From: Dendrobium chrysotoxum
Lineage: Eukaryota; Streptophyta; Magnoliopsida; Asparagales; Orchidaceae
Assembly (NCBI GenBank): GCA_019925795.1
Contig: CM034315.1
Coordinates: 5,890,001-5,954,000, forward strand
Length of the DNA: 64,000 nt
Reading direction: 5' to 3'
A program made the position numbers and the translations under genes. Shown piece by piece: positions 1 to 11,528 of this stretch; positions within the stretch are counted from its first letter, which is position 1; each line of letters starts with the position of its first letter. The notes under the pieces were generated by a model. The model did no database searches. It saw only the letters and a list, made by a program, of their open reading frames with translations, and was not told the origin of the DNA.

Positions 1-3000
1 ATTTTTGATAATTATCCTTTGATTGATCCCTTATTAATTAAATTATATCTTCTCTTGCATGCTTAGGGTGCACACACCACATATCTTAGGCTCTCCTAGA
101 TTTAGGATTGGATGTGATGTTTATATGTGTATCTCTATGTAATGTCCAAGGGTTAGAAACTTTGATTTAAACCCATTAACTTAATGACATCATTAAGGAT
201 AATAATTAAGGACTTGTTTAGAGGACTTAGAAAAATTTTAGAAATTAGGATAGATCTCCTTTTGACTTGAAATTTTGAACATTCAAACTTAGTGAAATTC
301 TCAGCCCTTAGAAAATTTCTCACTGAATTTTGAAGTCATTAAGACCCTTGATCAACTTAATCAAAATTAAACCTTCATTAAGCCTTAAAACCTTCTAGAA
401 ATTATAATAAATCAAATTTAAACCTAAAAATTACAAATAATACCTCTAACTGACTAGAGTTAAATCCTTAATAAATGAAAAATAAAATCAACCAGATTTG
501 ACATCAATTTTAGTAATAATTTAATTTTAAGTGAATTAAATATTTAATTAATTTAATTAATTAAAAACAATTTTAATAAATTTCAAAAATTTCTCAAACA
601 CTTGATAATCACTCCTTCGATCATTCATGGTCATTGCAGGTGATTTTAAGAAGTTTGTAGGTCATTTGGATTCAAATCATCAAAACCCTTCTAATTAAGC
701 AAATTAAATAATTCAGTAAATACCCAAAACTTTAAAAATTCATAATTGATTCAAGAAAATTCCAAACCAATCAAACTCAAAGGCATTTAACTCATCTTAT
801 GGTCTAATATTTATCAAAAATACCAAGTTTCCAGAAATCAATCAATTTTGAAAAAGTCAACTTTTGGTCAAATCTAGTTCAAATCCAAGTCAAAACTTCA
901 AACCTTCATAATAAAATATAGAAAAATCCAATTTTAGCATACTTATAGTCTAACTGATCGTATTAAAGTCTAATATTTTAATAAAATATTAACTTTCCAA
1001 AAAATACTTTTAATCAAAAAGTCAACTTTTAACCCCTTAATTAAATCATTAAAATAATCCAAAAAATTCCAAAATTCAACAAATAATTCAAAGTTCCAAA
1101 AAATCTTAAGTCAATATTAAAACTAGCAACTAACCAACCTTGATTAAAATTTAATTAACTTTTAAGCTTAATTAAATTTAAATCATTTAATTATATCGGG
1201 TACCACTAGGTAACCCAAGCCTGCGAGGCTATTAAGTTAACCCCAAGGAAGGTGAAATAAACTTCACGGCCTCAGTGTGCAAAAAAGGTGGTATTCAACA
1301 AATAATCAAAATCAAGTTTAAAATCAAATTCAAATCATTAAAATTTAAATTTTAATTAGAATCTCCTTGAAGCCTTTTCAACCAACCAGAACCTTTAACA
1401 ACTTTAATCAAATGATCCTACTTAGGACATATCAAACCCACACAGCCTCTTACACACACTTTAGATGGTTTTCTAGGACAACCAACTCTAGTCTTAGGCT
1501 AGGCCGGTGTTTACTTTTCTGTTGTGTGTCAAATTTTTGAGCTTTCACTGCATGATATTTGCTAGTAGTAGAATTAATTATTTATTTATTTATTACACTC
1601 TATGATATGATTGATTATGTGCTAGATCTACCCCTTGGTTATGGATGATTTATACTAATTCAATCTTATTCATGTGGCCATGCTTATACAGGGCATTTAA
1701 ACTTAAAGGGGGCAATAATTAAGCTTTAAAATTAACGTTGTTTTCTACATGTGCTTCAGAATGCTTAAGTCCCCCTTTAAAATTAAAAGAGCATGGCCAA
1801 GCATGGTTGTGATTGAGCATTTAAATTTCAAAAATATTAACTGCTTTGGATATAAATATAATTGTTGATTATTAGGATAACCTTGCAGTATCGAGTCTAG
1901 ATTTTTAATTTTAATTAATGTAATTTGAATAGAAATTAAGTTGTAAATTATTTAAAGTGATTTGAGAATGGGATGTTTAAGCATCTAATTTGGAATCCAA
2001 AGAGGAAGGGACATCTCTTAGAGGAGAGTCTCTTTCCATTTGGAGATCCAAATTTGGATGATTTAAAAGTATCCAAAGAGAAAAGATAACACCCATATTC
2101 ATAGGGAGTTTCTTTTCATTTGGATACCCAGACCCGACGATCCAAGGAGTTCCAAGAAGACGAAGAAGTGAAGAACTAGAAGACCCATTCTCAAAGTCAC
2201 TTGAGTCTTAGGAGTAGAATCTGGGTTGTAGTCAGTGGTACCCGGCCACTTTACCTTTCCTGCAGACCCTGGGTTGTATAATTAAAAGGCACTTACCTAT
2301 GAACTTTTATTTTGAATATTTATTTAATTAATTTAATTATTTGATTAATTTGATTGATGTGTTGATTGCGATTAGGATTTACCTGCTTTTATTAGTTTTT
2401 TGACGATCTTGCATGTCGTATTTGATTTAGCCTGGAATCCGTTCAGAGGCTCATGAGGGTACGGTCAAACTATTTTTATTTTAATTAAAATTAAAAACTT
2501 CATGCTCAGATAGAAACTCTAATGCCTATAAGAAGTAAGCCCAGGCTCGCCAGGGGTTTTTCATGCATTTATATTGACTTTTCTCTTTTGTGTTAGGCAT
2601 CTCCCCGCCTGCAGGTTTTGGCATACTACCTGACCTATTAGGGTACAGTTCTGTCCAAGGGAATATTATGCAATCTCTAGGATAAAATCTATTTAAAGCC
2701 TGATTTTAAAATTATTTTATTCTGATTTTAAAGCTTTCGAGTCAACTAGCATGCATTGCATTAGATACAAATTAAAATTGATTCTAATTCTGAATCGTAT
2801 TTTTAGTTTAAGTATTTCACCCAACATATGTTAAGGGGTCAATTAAGAATCTGCTCTAGATGTTGACCTCAACTCCTCAAAACTTAATCTTAAACAATGC
2901 CCCTAACCACTCTTTCATCTAAAAGATCGGACACATGGTTTTGAAGCGCTTAGGTGGTTTAGCTGGCTCTCCAATCAAGGACAGGGTAAGTCCAGACCTT

Positions 3001-3876
3001 GCATTGCATTAACTAGGATCCGGGTTACTAATTTTCAATGCCCATTTTAGACTTAGGATATGAGGTAGATTTTTAATCTTAAGACCTCAACCTTCAGGGA
3101 ATTTAATTCCCACTTTCTAATAAAATTGACCACTCAAACATAAATCTCTTTCCATCAAACTTAAGCCCAACACTTAGGATAGGTTGAGATATTTCTGAAG
3201 TAATTCAAAATCTCAAAGTACCTCCTACCCCTCTTTCTTTGACTCCAGAAATAAGTGTTCATTTTTGAACCAATCCCTATTGAATTTCCAGTCCCTACCT
3301 CCTTTGAAATCAAATTTTAAAATCTAAATAAAATTCGTATCGCTATTTTAATCCAGAGTATTCATAGGAAATTTCTTATTTCCTATGATGTAATTAACTA
3401 CGAAGACTTGCACTCGTAGGAGATTTAGAAACTCAGACCAGATTTTCAAAAATTAAATTTTCAAAACCTTAATTAGTTATCTTTAGGAAATTAAAATAAA
3501 AATGGCGATCATTATTATCATATTCAAACTATCGATAATGATTGATATCTTTTTTCTTCGAATAGATATATCAATTATAATCATACCGTTGATTATAAAA
3601 TTAATGATCCATCTATCCAGATTAGCATAGTCAAACATTGGATTAAACATCATTTTGATCCTTTGAGATCATATGTTGTTTTTCCTTGAGTTTGATTACG
3701 ATAATCAGGATAAACCAAGATTTGTAATCTAAACCTATTAGAGAACGATATGTTCACCTTTCAAGTTGATATATTATTCATAATAAACGTTCAATTTCAA
3801 ATATTAAAAATTTCAGAAATCTAACTTTCCCAAAGAAAATTAAACATTTTTTCAAAATATATTTTTCAATCAAACA
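1..3876 (+). mobile_element. Giant non-coding TG...CA element, copy A (3' part; starts before the window)
   Basis: This stretch is collinear with 17390-21607 (copy B) and, reversed, with 32429 to about 36250 (copy C). Shared landmarks include the GGGTACCAC/CTTCACGGCC island near 1197-1300, the GGCCATGCT hairpin near 1675-1800, and the CCCCGCCTGCAGGTTTTGGC segment near 2604. It ends TTTTTCAATCAAACA at 3876, the same terminus as the other copies. CATAT (3877-3881) should be the right-hand 5-bp target duplication; its partner lies before the window. There is no coding ORF. It was inserted into an RTE LINE fragment that continues at 3882. It is best read as part of a giant solo LTR or LARD-like element; the class is inferred. 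Confidence 0.75.
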
Positions 3877-3881
3877 CATAT

Positions 3882-3993
3882 GAAGATCTTTCTTTTTCTC
3901 TCTATACTTCTCCATCAAACCTCTCAATAAATATATGGCTTCCATATATGACATTGGTTGGAAATGATTAACCTGTAAAGGATGGTGGGCCAA
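3882..3993 (-). pseudogene. RTE-type LINE reverse transcriptase fragment
   Basis: Read on the minus strand, 3880-3960 encodes MEAIYLLRGLMEKYREKKKD followed by LHM. This is the hallmark stretch just before the catalytic aspartate of plant RTE reverse transcriptases (usual continuation: VFIDLEKAYDKVP). The reading stops matching at the edge of giant element A, so that element landed inside this RT domain just before the catalytic motif, and the rest of the LINE lies beyond the window or is lost. It is too short to be functional. A second, rearranged set of RTE pieces sits at 44440-45370. Confidence 0.7.
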
Positions 3994-4648
3994 CGAGTTT
4001 ATCTTTAAATACTATAAATTAGTGTTATCTTTTACTAATTCACGTGATATTGATTGAGAGTTAAAAAGAGTTATTACTGTGCCAATGGATAATAAGTGAT
4101 AACTTTGTTTACTGAGCTAACAGGATACTGATACGGATTAATACTTACTAAAAGAATACCGCTTAAACCAAGACTTTTTTACTTGTTTAGTGTAACTATC
4201 GAAATGCATGTTATTTATTCATTTACTATTACTATTATTATTTATGGATTTATTATCATTATATAAATTTATTGTTACTGAATTATTTACTATTACAGCC
4301 AACAATTTTACTAATAACACTATACTAATACTGAGTATATGGTATACTGAGCACGTGATATATATACTTAGCATAAGATTAAGATATCGATTTGATACTT
4401 ATATAAAATAATTTGATAATATGTGTACGTCATTATAAGGTTTTATTATATTAATATAATTTTGATAGTCTTTACCGATGGTTTAATTTTATCGCTTTAT
4501 ATAATTTCTTTACTAATTGATAATATTGATACGATGACTACTTTATTAATCTGACACCAATACTAGTTTATTATTTTCCCACCATACTTCTTTATTGGCT
4601 TCAATACCATACTATTTTACTAGTTACAGACTTTATTGTTACAGCATA
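3994..4648 (+). mobile_element. Ty3-like LTR G2, left segment
   Basis: The segment from about 4310 (CACTATACTAATACTGAG, then AATAATATGTGTAC, GATAGTCTTTACC and the CCATACTATTTTACT region) matches the reverse complement of 5110-5480, which belongs to LTR G1. It breaks off at GTTACAGCATA (4648) and resumes at GCATGTGCATTTTG (8613), because G1 inserted here. The upstream part, 3994-4310, contains another ACTAATTCACGTGAT motif but is poorly aligned, and I cannot place the true left end. No ORF of interest is present; the 67-codon frame at 4208-4411 is low-complexity AT-rich translation. Confidence 0.5.
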
Positions 4649-5314
4649 TGTAACACCTCATAATCTAATTTGAAAGAATTATTTTTTTATCTTTTAATAA
4701 ATAATAACTAGAGCTATCTAATTTTTTTATCAATATAAGTACGAGTGAAAATAAAACTTTCGATCGAAATGTTAATATATACATATGTATTTATTTTTTA
4801 AAAATTATATATACTATTCAGAATCTATACAATCATATCATAACTACTATATCATGAGTATAAAAGAATAACTAAAATAATAAGATCCTGAACCTAAAGG
4901 ATCCTGGTTAATCTCTCACTCCTGCTCTCTTGACCTAACTTGAAATCATTTAACATATAATGAGCTCAATGGCCTAGCAAATAATCAAATCTTACAATTG
5001 AACTCAACATAAAATAAAGGAGCAATATGCATGTCAACAATCAAATCATAATATTAATAATTATATGATCAAGAATCAATATAAAAATAACAAAACTCAC
5101 ATGTAATATCAGTAGAATCTATAAATAATAAAACAGTATAGTATGAAAGTTAGTAAAGTAATATAGTATGGAAATCAGTAAACCAATATGGGTATTGAAT
5201 CATTAAGCAATAATTATATTAGTACTTTTAATCAGTAGATAAATTATATAAAGCAGTAAAACCAAAGTACTGGTAAAAATTATCAAAATCATATCAATGC
5301 GATAAAATCATAAA

Positions 5315-5317
<3 letters not shown>

Positions 5318-5372
<55 letters not shown>
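5318..5372. repeat. (TA)n microsatellite
   Basis: An uninterrupted TA dinucleotide run of about 54 bp inside LTR G1. The equivalent part of G2 lacks it, so it expanded after insertion. Confidence 0.95.
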
Positions 5373-5374
<2 letters not shown>

Positions 5375-5501
5375 AGTGTACACATATTATTTATTTATTC
5401 TATATCAATAAAAAATCAATATATTATATGCTCAAGATGTCACATGCTTAGTATTAGTATAGTGAATTAGTAGTATAAAAAAATCAATGTCTATATCGAT
5501 A

Positions 5502-6754
5502 ACAGAAATAGTCTAGTGATATTCTTTCCACCTTCTTAGTTTGACCAAGTAAGCTTTTAAAATAAGAAATAGTAGAAGAAGTAATAGAATCCTCATTATC
5601 TAACCATGACCACTCATTGGATTTAATTTTATGAATGACATATTTAATATTTTTGTTATTGGCACGAGCATGAAAATTTTTGGTGTTTCTATCACCTTCA
5701 GAAATAAAATTGGCATTAGCTTTTCTTCTTTCATACGAAGTTTAGAAAGGACATTTTTACCTTTGATTAAAAGAGATTTGTTGTCATCAGAATTATTAAG
5801 CATAAAGTTATTCTCCAACTGAAGAACCACTTTTTCAGCTTTGGTAATATTTTCAAACAAGTTACTAAAAATATTTTTATTCCACCACTTGATAGCTTGT
5901 TTCAACATTTTAAATTTAAGAGAAAAAATAGTGATACCATTGGAGCAATCATAATAAGAGATAGTAGAATTCCAGTTCTTCTTAACCATCTTGAAAATTT
6001 CTTTAGAGAGAAGCCTCATGTTTTGAAATTGAAAAGAAGCAAAGGCAGAAGAGGTGATATGATCAATGCAAATAAGAGGAACATGATCAGAGTTAGTTCT
6101 ACAAAGATGCTCCATAGAAGCTTATGGAAAGAAGAGATCCAATCCATGTTAAAAAGAATCTTATCTAACATTCCCATATCTATAATTAGAGCAAGTAAAT
6201 CTAGCACCAATAAAATCAATGTCAGAAATACCATAATCCATAATCATATTATTAAAATCTTTCATAGCATTATAAGAAGGTTGAGACCCACAAATTCTTT
6301 CTTGAGCATTAATAATAATATTAAAATCACCCCCACCCCCCACCCCCCCCCCCCCCCCCCCCCCAACTAACCAAGGACCATTAAAACTACCAGCAAAGTT
6401 AATTAATTGCTTTTATAAAGTAAGCCTACTAGTTATAGTGCAGCTAGCATAACATATCAAACCCATGACAACCTTGTTATTGATGGATAAAAACAATACA
6501 TAACTTGATGAAAGTCAGCAATAATATTGAGTTGGATCTCTTCTTTCCAAAAAAAGCCAGATCTTACCATTAGAATTAGCACAAGAATAAGAAAAACCCA
6601 ATTGATGTTGACAATGAGAAATATTAGCCACCTCAACTAAAGGTTTAAGGATAGCTAAAAACACAATTTTATTGATAAAGCAAAGATTACGAAGATGTGA
6701 GCGACTAGCCAAGTTTTCCACACCCCTAGCATTCCAAATAAGGAAATTAATCAT
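5502..6754 (-). pseudogene. LINE-A endonuclease (APE-type) and start of linker, degenerate
   Basis: The endonuclease starts near 6754 (MINFLIWNARGVENLASRSH) and reaches GGGGDFN near 6330 and SDHVPLI near 6080. The linker follows, with WWNKNIFSNLF near 5870 and FISEGDRNTKNFHA near 5700. This domain nicks target DNA for target-primed reverse transcription. The glutamate expected in L(I/L)EP(L/F)I is lysine (ILKPLVE), the same change as in LINE-B, which would inactivate the enzyme. A poly-C tract (6330-6364) also breaks the frame. Fragments lie in at least three frames, so it is a pseudogene. Confidence 0.8.
6330..6364. repeat. Poly-C tract inside LINE-A
   Basis: C-rich run ending in 22 consecutive Cs (6343-6364). 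Sister LINEs have only ATCACCCCCAACAAAC at this site (about 22120 in LINE-B), so it is a local expansion of a short C run. On the LINE sense strand it is poly-G. Confidence 0.95.
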
Positions 6755-7033
6755 AAAAAATTAGATTTTGATGAAGCTTTAGATCTAGTTAACCTAGAAG
6801 CTAAAGCCATCAAATTGTTTTTTTTTTTCTTTTTTATAACTCCTTTTTTTCTTTTTGTTGGAATCAAGTTTAAAATCAATTAATGAATCATGTATAGCAT
6901 TAAGATTATGAACATTCTTGATTCAAAAAATTAAATCAATATCAGATCTAATTTCCTCATCTTCCTAGGCAGAGTTAAAATTTAAAGAGGGGCATTCTTC
7001 ATCTGAGGCATCAGGGAAATTTTTTGAAAGAGC

Positions 7034-8151
7034 TTAAAAATGATTAGGCTCAGTAGTCACATTCAAATCACCCATATCTTGAACCTCCATAGAAACAACT
7101 GGGGCCACAATAGCAACCTCAGAAGAATTACAATTACTTTGAATAGTCTGATCACCATTCAATTTATCACTAATATTAGGAATAATAACCATAAGGTCAA
7201 TACCATTAGAATTTTCTTTAAGACAAAGATCATTATTATCTTTCAAAACATTATTAATATCCAAAGCAGGGGATTGATTCTCAATAATCATAGGATAAGA
7301 GTCCACATTGATAAGAGATGAAGTATAGTTCACTTTGGAGGTAGGTTTTGGAAGGTTAGGTTTCCTAAGATGCGGATAAAGATGGTAATAGTTTGATTTA
7401 TTGTGCCATAGATATTTGCAATGATAAAAAAACTCAGGAATATCATGTAAAACCACCTTTTGAATGTAACCAAACTTCTTTGGCCCTATCTAGATTAAGT
7501 CAAGATAAGACTTAGTAATATCTAGTTCAAATAATATGCAAGCAATAGAAGGATGTGAACCTAAAGCTGTAGCCCCATTCGTTTGTAAAGGACAGTCAAA
7601 CATAGAACCCAGCCCATGTAAAATTCTATGAGAAAATAAGTGAGGTCATAGATCAGGGAAGGAGATCTAGACAGGGACAACAGGTGATTTAATAGAAATG
7701 TCAAACATTAGGGACCATTCTATTAGTTTCATGTAATAGTTGTAGAAGAAATAAGCCATTCGAGTAAACATCCAACTGTAGTCAAGGTAGCTCGATAGCT
7801 TAATATGAACATAGCGAGGGTCCAAAAGAGCAATTGAGAATTCCCCTGAAAGATTAAGCAAGGAAAAAAAATTCTAATGGAATCCAGAGAAGGCCGCCTA
7901 TAGGTTAATTTTCCAACAAGAGTGAATTCGAAGGGGGCAGCCAAAGCTTGGATTTCTTCTTCAGAAATCTAAAGAGGAGGTAAGCCATGATGAGTAGTAT
8001 GTTTTAACGGAGGAAAAGAGTTGTTGGATTCTGATCCAGCCAAAGCATCTTTGAAAGATTTAGATTGGTATTTAGAGGATAAAAAATTAGGATCAAATCT
8101 AGATGGAGGAGGGTCGGACATACTGGACGAGGATGGACCAGGAAGAACCAT
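7034..8151 (-). pseudogene. LINE-A ORF1 (DUF4283-type nucleic-acid-binding protein), degenerate
   Basis: Reading from 8151, the N-terminus has a Ser/Pro-rich leader and SKSFKDALAG. The DUF4283-like core follows (AAPFEFTLVGKLTYRRPSLD near 7920, LLDPRYVHIKL near 7810, FDISIKSPVVPVWISFP near 7690). After that come a ruined zinc knuckle (FYHCKYLWHNKSNYYHL near 7400, two cysteines lost) and an acidic Asn-rich tail. In plant L1s this protein binds LINE RNA in the ribonucleoprotein. Stops and frame changes separate the parts. The order matches ORF1 of LINE-B and LINE-E, which supports the identification. Confidence 0.75.
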
Positions 8152-8612
8152 TCAACCAGGATGAAAAAAGCACAAACCTGGAAGAAAATAACATAAAATA
8201 TAAGCCTAAGGCAAAGAGCCAAGGGAAAAACAACAAAAAAAAAAAGAAAGGCAAAAGAAAATTACCCTTGAGAAGAAGCTAACTCGACACGGAAACTCTG
8301 TAAAAATATCTGGAAGACAAAAAACCCCCACCAAATAAAGCCGAAGGTTATGGTGTCGAACGAAACCCTGGCAGGTCGTGATTTTTTCCTCAGTGTTGAA
8401 CCATTTCTGGTCAGTAGGTTTTACTGTCAAAATCTCCACTTTTATCGATAGATGTCAATTTCTTAAGGATTTATATTAGTAACAAAAAATTATAAAAAAG
8501 TTTGTATAATTAATTCATTGTAATATCTATGTTATAGCAAAGACAATTTTTAATTTAGACTTATAACGACTCCTAAAATATTTATGATTGGGTCAAAATA
8601 TGGGCTATTACA

Positions 8613-8940
8613 GCATGTGCATTTTGTTTATGTATTGATTCATAATCATATGATTACTACTGCCATGAATTGATTAACATCATGCATATTACTTTTTTAT
8701 CATACTTTAAGTCAATTATAGGATTTAGTTACTTATTGGGCTCTTGAGCTTATTATATGTAGTTAAATGATTTCAGGTCAAGGCAAGCTGGGAGTAGGGG
8801 TGTGAGATTATTAGGATCCTTCAAGTTCATGTTCTTATTATTTTAGCTATTCTTTTGTACTTAGGATATAGTAGTTGTGATATGATTACATAGATCTTGA
8901 GTAGTATATATGATTTTTAATGAAATGAATACAAATATAT
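8613..8940 (+). mobile_element. Ty3-like LTR G2, middle segment
   Basis: Continuation of the segment that ends at 4648. It contains TTGAGCTTATTATATGT, TTTCAGGTCAAGGCAAG, GATTATTAGGATCCTT and ATATAGTAGTTGTGATATGA, all matched in reverse by G1 (4750-5050). It is broken at ACAAATATAT (8940) by LINE-B and resumes at 24149. Confidence 0.6.
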
Positions 8941-8979
8941 GTATGTGTGTGTGTGTGTGTATATATATATACATACATA
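8941..8979. repeat. Simple-sequence tail of LINE-B
   Basis: On the plus strand this reads GTATGTG(TG)n, then (TA)n, then CATACATAA. It sits exactly where the poly-A tail lies in LINE-C, -D and -E, so the LINE ends in a TATG/TA/CA mixture on its sense strand. Confidence 0.85.
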
Positions 8980-10083
8980 ATTAAAACCCATAGATGGGCC
9001 TATGCGTTAATATAAAAATAGTGTTACAAAGTCCTTAAAAGGGACATTCAGCTCACTAATGCTCAACTGAGCTACAAAACAAATCAAAAGAACACCTAAG
9101 AGCCGATGGTTCCTTATGCTAATCATTACAAATTTTCCTAGTAACATACTAGGGCTACAAGTAGACAGCACCCGAAAAGAAAGTACCAGAGTTAACCTTT
9201 ACGCTCCCACTTCCTGCAAAAAAAAGTTAGGATGGCCCACCATAACAAGAGTTCCAATAGCCTGCATAAAAGATATAATAGAAAAAGCAAACCAAGAGCC
9301 AAAAAATATGGAAATAACCAAGATAATCATGTAAAATAGAAATATGAAAAACATAAGGATTATATAAAATGATTAAAAGAAACCCAAACCAAGCTTGTAC
9401 AGATAAGCCAGCATTTGGCCACCATAAAGCTCATATTGATCAAAATTAGTACACAGCTGCTCCAAACAAGACCAATAAAGGACCGGATAATGCTACTGGC
9501 CATACTCAGATAAGAAACAGGAGACCACATGAACCCTCCATCGAGCTAGAGATAAGAATAACACCAAAGTCATAATAGAAAAAATCCCAACCGAGGAATA
9601 ACCAGAAAGACCAAACAGGATCAGCAAGAAGCCCCCAACAAAAGAAGGACAAAAAACCAATAACCCCACAGCTAAAATCTCTCTGCATCTCAAGCCAGAA
9701 CCTAAGCCCATACTAACATGGAAAAAACACAAACCAAAAGCTTTGATAGCATAAAATAGAACAATCACTAACCCCAGAAAAAGACATTACCTCAAAATCC
9801 TGTCACACAATTAACCAGTAGGAGATATAGAAATAAACACAACAAATAATCAAAATTGAAAAGAGGTACAAGACACAAGACCACAGAACTCCAACCAATG
9901 CCAGACCAACCAGTGAAAACAACCAGCAGCAGAGAAAAAGCCTGAAGTAGGCCCTGTAACCCCACCAAAAGATCCCTCTCAAGACAGGAAAAAAGCATAC
10001 AGAGCACCAGGAGACCACATGGTCACAATTCCATCCATAAAATCCAACAATAAACCAGAAAGAAGAAAGAAAAATAAGACGCT
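8980..10083 (-). other. LINE-B 3' UTR with terminal stem-loops
   Basis: This is a T/G-rich sense-strand region with no conserved ORF. Near its 3' end are GTCCCTTTTAAGGAC (about 9027-9045) and, next to the tail, GGCCCATCTATGGG (about 8987-9002), a CCCAT/ATGGG stem. The same positions in LINE-E and LINE-F hold similar stems with different bases. Such 3' hairpins are known recognition sites for the RT of some plant L1s. The hydrophobic frames at 9493-10087 have no family resemblance and are probably not proteins. Confidence 0.6.
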
Positions 10084-10689
10084 TCAAACCTTCCTAAGGT
10101 AAGATAACCCAGATTTATCTAGGATAACCAACCCTTTAAGCAACCTGGGAAGATCCAAAGCATTAAATTCATGTAAAGCCTCAATCTGGCATCCAAGTTT
10201 GGCCAACCAATCAGCACAAGAATTACCTTCCCTGTGAATATGCAAAATATAGTAATTCAAGTTTTGAAGAAGCTGTTTAATTTTCCTGGTAAGATAGAAG
10301 TTATGAGGACTGCCCGGGCAATTATCATTGATAATATGGATTAAGAGCATTGCAACCACCTTAACCCACACATTCATAATGCCTAAATTATGATAGATCG
10401 TAAGCCCATAAGATAGGGCCATCAATTCAGCAGTAACGACATTGCAAAAGTTTAAAGGAACAGTAAAAGCAAAAAGAACATTGCCCAGCTCATTACGAAT
10501 AATCCCACCAGCCCCAGCCAAATTGCAATTAACCGAAGCATCAATATTAATTTTGTAATAAGGGGGCTTAAGTTTAATCCACTTCACAATCCTGTCAATC
10601 TTAACCCTATCCCAACTCGCATTAGCAATACCCAAATCTAAGGCAAGATCCTTACGATTATTAAAACTTTTCCAAGTAATAAGATACAC
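10084..10689 (-). pseudogene. LINE-B RNase H domain (end of ORF2)
   Basis: Type I RNase H as found at the end of ORF2 in many plant L1s, thought to remove LINE RNA after first-strand synthesis. The catalytic Asp is in YKINIDAS and the Glu in TAELMALSYGL. The third acidic residue is missing: where LINE-F has LWIEVDALLIIH, this copy has VWVKVVAMLLIH. The end retains HREGNSCADWLAKLG with the last Asp. The 201-codon frame is open, but with D replaced by V the enzyme should be dead. The reading stays open to the usual C-terminus (LDKSGLSYLRKV). Confidence 0.8.
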
Positions 10690-10759
10690 ATAATATAGCT
10701 AGACAATTTTATCTTTAACTTTAATGATGATACTATTAAACTCCATTTTAATGCCATTA

Positions 10760-11456
10760 AACTTAGCATCATTTCTAGCCCTCTAAATGAACCACATGAT
10801 AAGAATAGGAATTAAATTATAGATGTGATGTTTAGAGGGATAAAACCAACATTATAAAATATAACCCACAATAGAATGGGTGTTAACAACACCTTTATTA
10901 GCCAAGTGGAAAAAATAATTCCAAACCTTTTGAGAAATTTTCCCATTGATAAAAATATGTTTGATAGTTTCAATGTCAGAGCAACAGTGACATTTAGAAG
11001 ACAAATTAAAACCTTTTTTTCATTAACAAGTCATGAACCGGTAAAAAATTATGAAGGCATCTCAAAATAAAAATAGAATAAGACACATGAATGCTCTTGT
11101 GCTAAATAGCTTAAAATAATTGAGATTTATCATGAGTAGTTTTAAAAGAATTCCACACAGTCTTCAAAACAAACTTACCAGAATTGATCATTGTAATGCA
11201 TTTGTAAAGGAATATTCTTCATAATATCAACTAAATTTGCAGGAATAACATCAAGTAACTTATTCACATTCCAATTATTATTATCAATAAAGTATTTCAC
11301 CTTAATATTGTCAAGCATGTGAGTGTTAAGGAAAGTATCTATAGAGAAAGGGCCAATCCAATTATCTTGCCAAAAAGACACCTCACTATGGCCCACTCCC
11401 CATTGAATAAATTGCTCGGCTTCCCATTTAACATGGCAAAGCCTTTTCCAAATCAA
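10760..11456 (-). pseudogene. LINE-B zf-RVT region
   Basis: Between RT and RNase H the minus strand encodes WKRLCHVKWEAEQFIQWGVG and SEVSFWQDNWIG (11456-11340), the signature entry of the zf-RVT zinc-binding segment of plant LINE ORF2. The cysteine/histidine part, about 11000-10850, lies in another frame with stops. Function in plant LINEs is unproven; it is a constant neighbour of the RT. Confidence 0.65.
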
Positions 11457-11528
11457 TGAATCATTACTTTTATAATTGCATAACAGCGGGTGATGATTAT
11501 TACAATACTTTTGATTTATAAACTTAGC

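Larger units (their letters stand above)
5502..8441 (-). mobile_element. LINE-A, L1-type LINE lacking its 3' half
   Basis: A minus-strand L1-type LINE that runs from the ORF1 start region (about 8440) through the endonuclease and into the linker before the RT, then stops at about 5502. RT, zf-RVT, RNase H, 3' UTR and tail are absent. TATCGATA occurs on both sides (5494-5501 and 8442-8449), in the right place for a target-site duplication in LTR G1. LINEs normally lose the 5' end, so loss of the 3' end points to a later deletion or an aberrant integration. The translation has many stops and frameshifts. Confidence 0.8.
4649..8612 (-). mobile_element. Ty3-like solo LTR G1, inverted within G2 and carrying LINE-A
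   Basis: On the plus strand it begins TGTAACACCTCATAATC (4649) and ends GGGCTATTACA (8612). Read on the minus strand this is TGTAATAGCCC...GGTGTTACA, the usual style of Ty3 LTR ends in plants. Flanks are GCATA (4644-4648) and GCATG (8613-8617), a 5-bp duplication with one mismatch. Without LINE-A it is about 1.0 kb. Its minus strand is clearly related to the host LTR G2: both carry TTGAGCT(T/C)ATTATATGT followed by a purine-rich stretch and GGATCCTT. No internal coding region, primer-binding site or second LTR is seen, so it reads as a solo LTR. Confidence 0.65.

Noticed and set aside
6161..6370. Plus-strand and other-frame ORFs over LINE-A endonuclease
   Set aside because: They are antisense shadows of the LINE or translations of the poly-C tract.
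9493..10087. Hydrophobic ORFs in the LINE-B 3' UTR as membrane proteins
   Set aside because: T/G-rich UTR gives Leu/Phe/Val/Cys-rich translations in several overlapping frames; none is shared with LINE-E or LINE-F.
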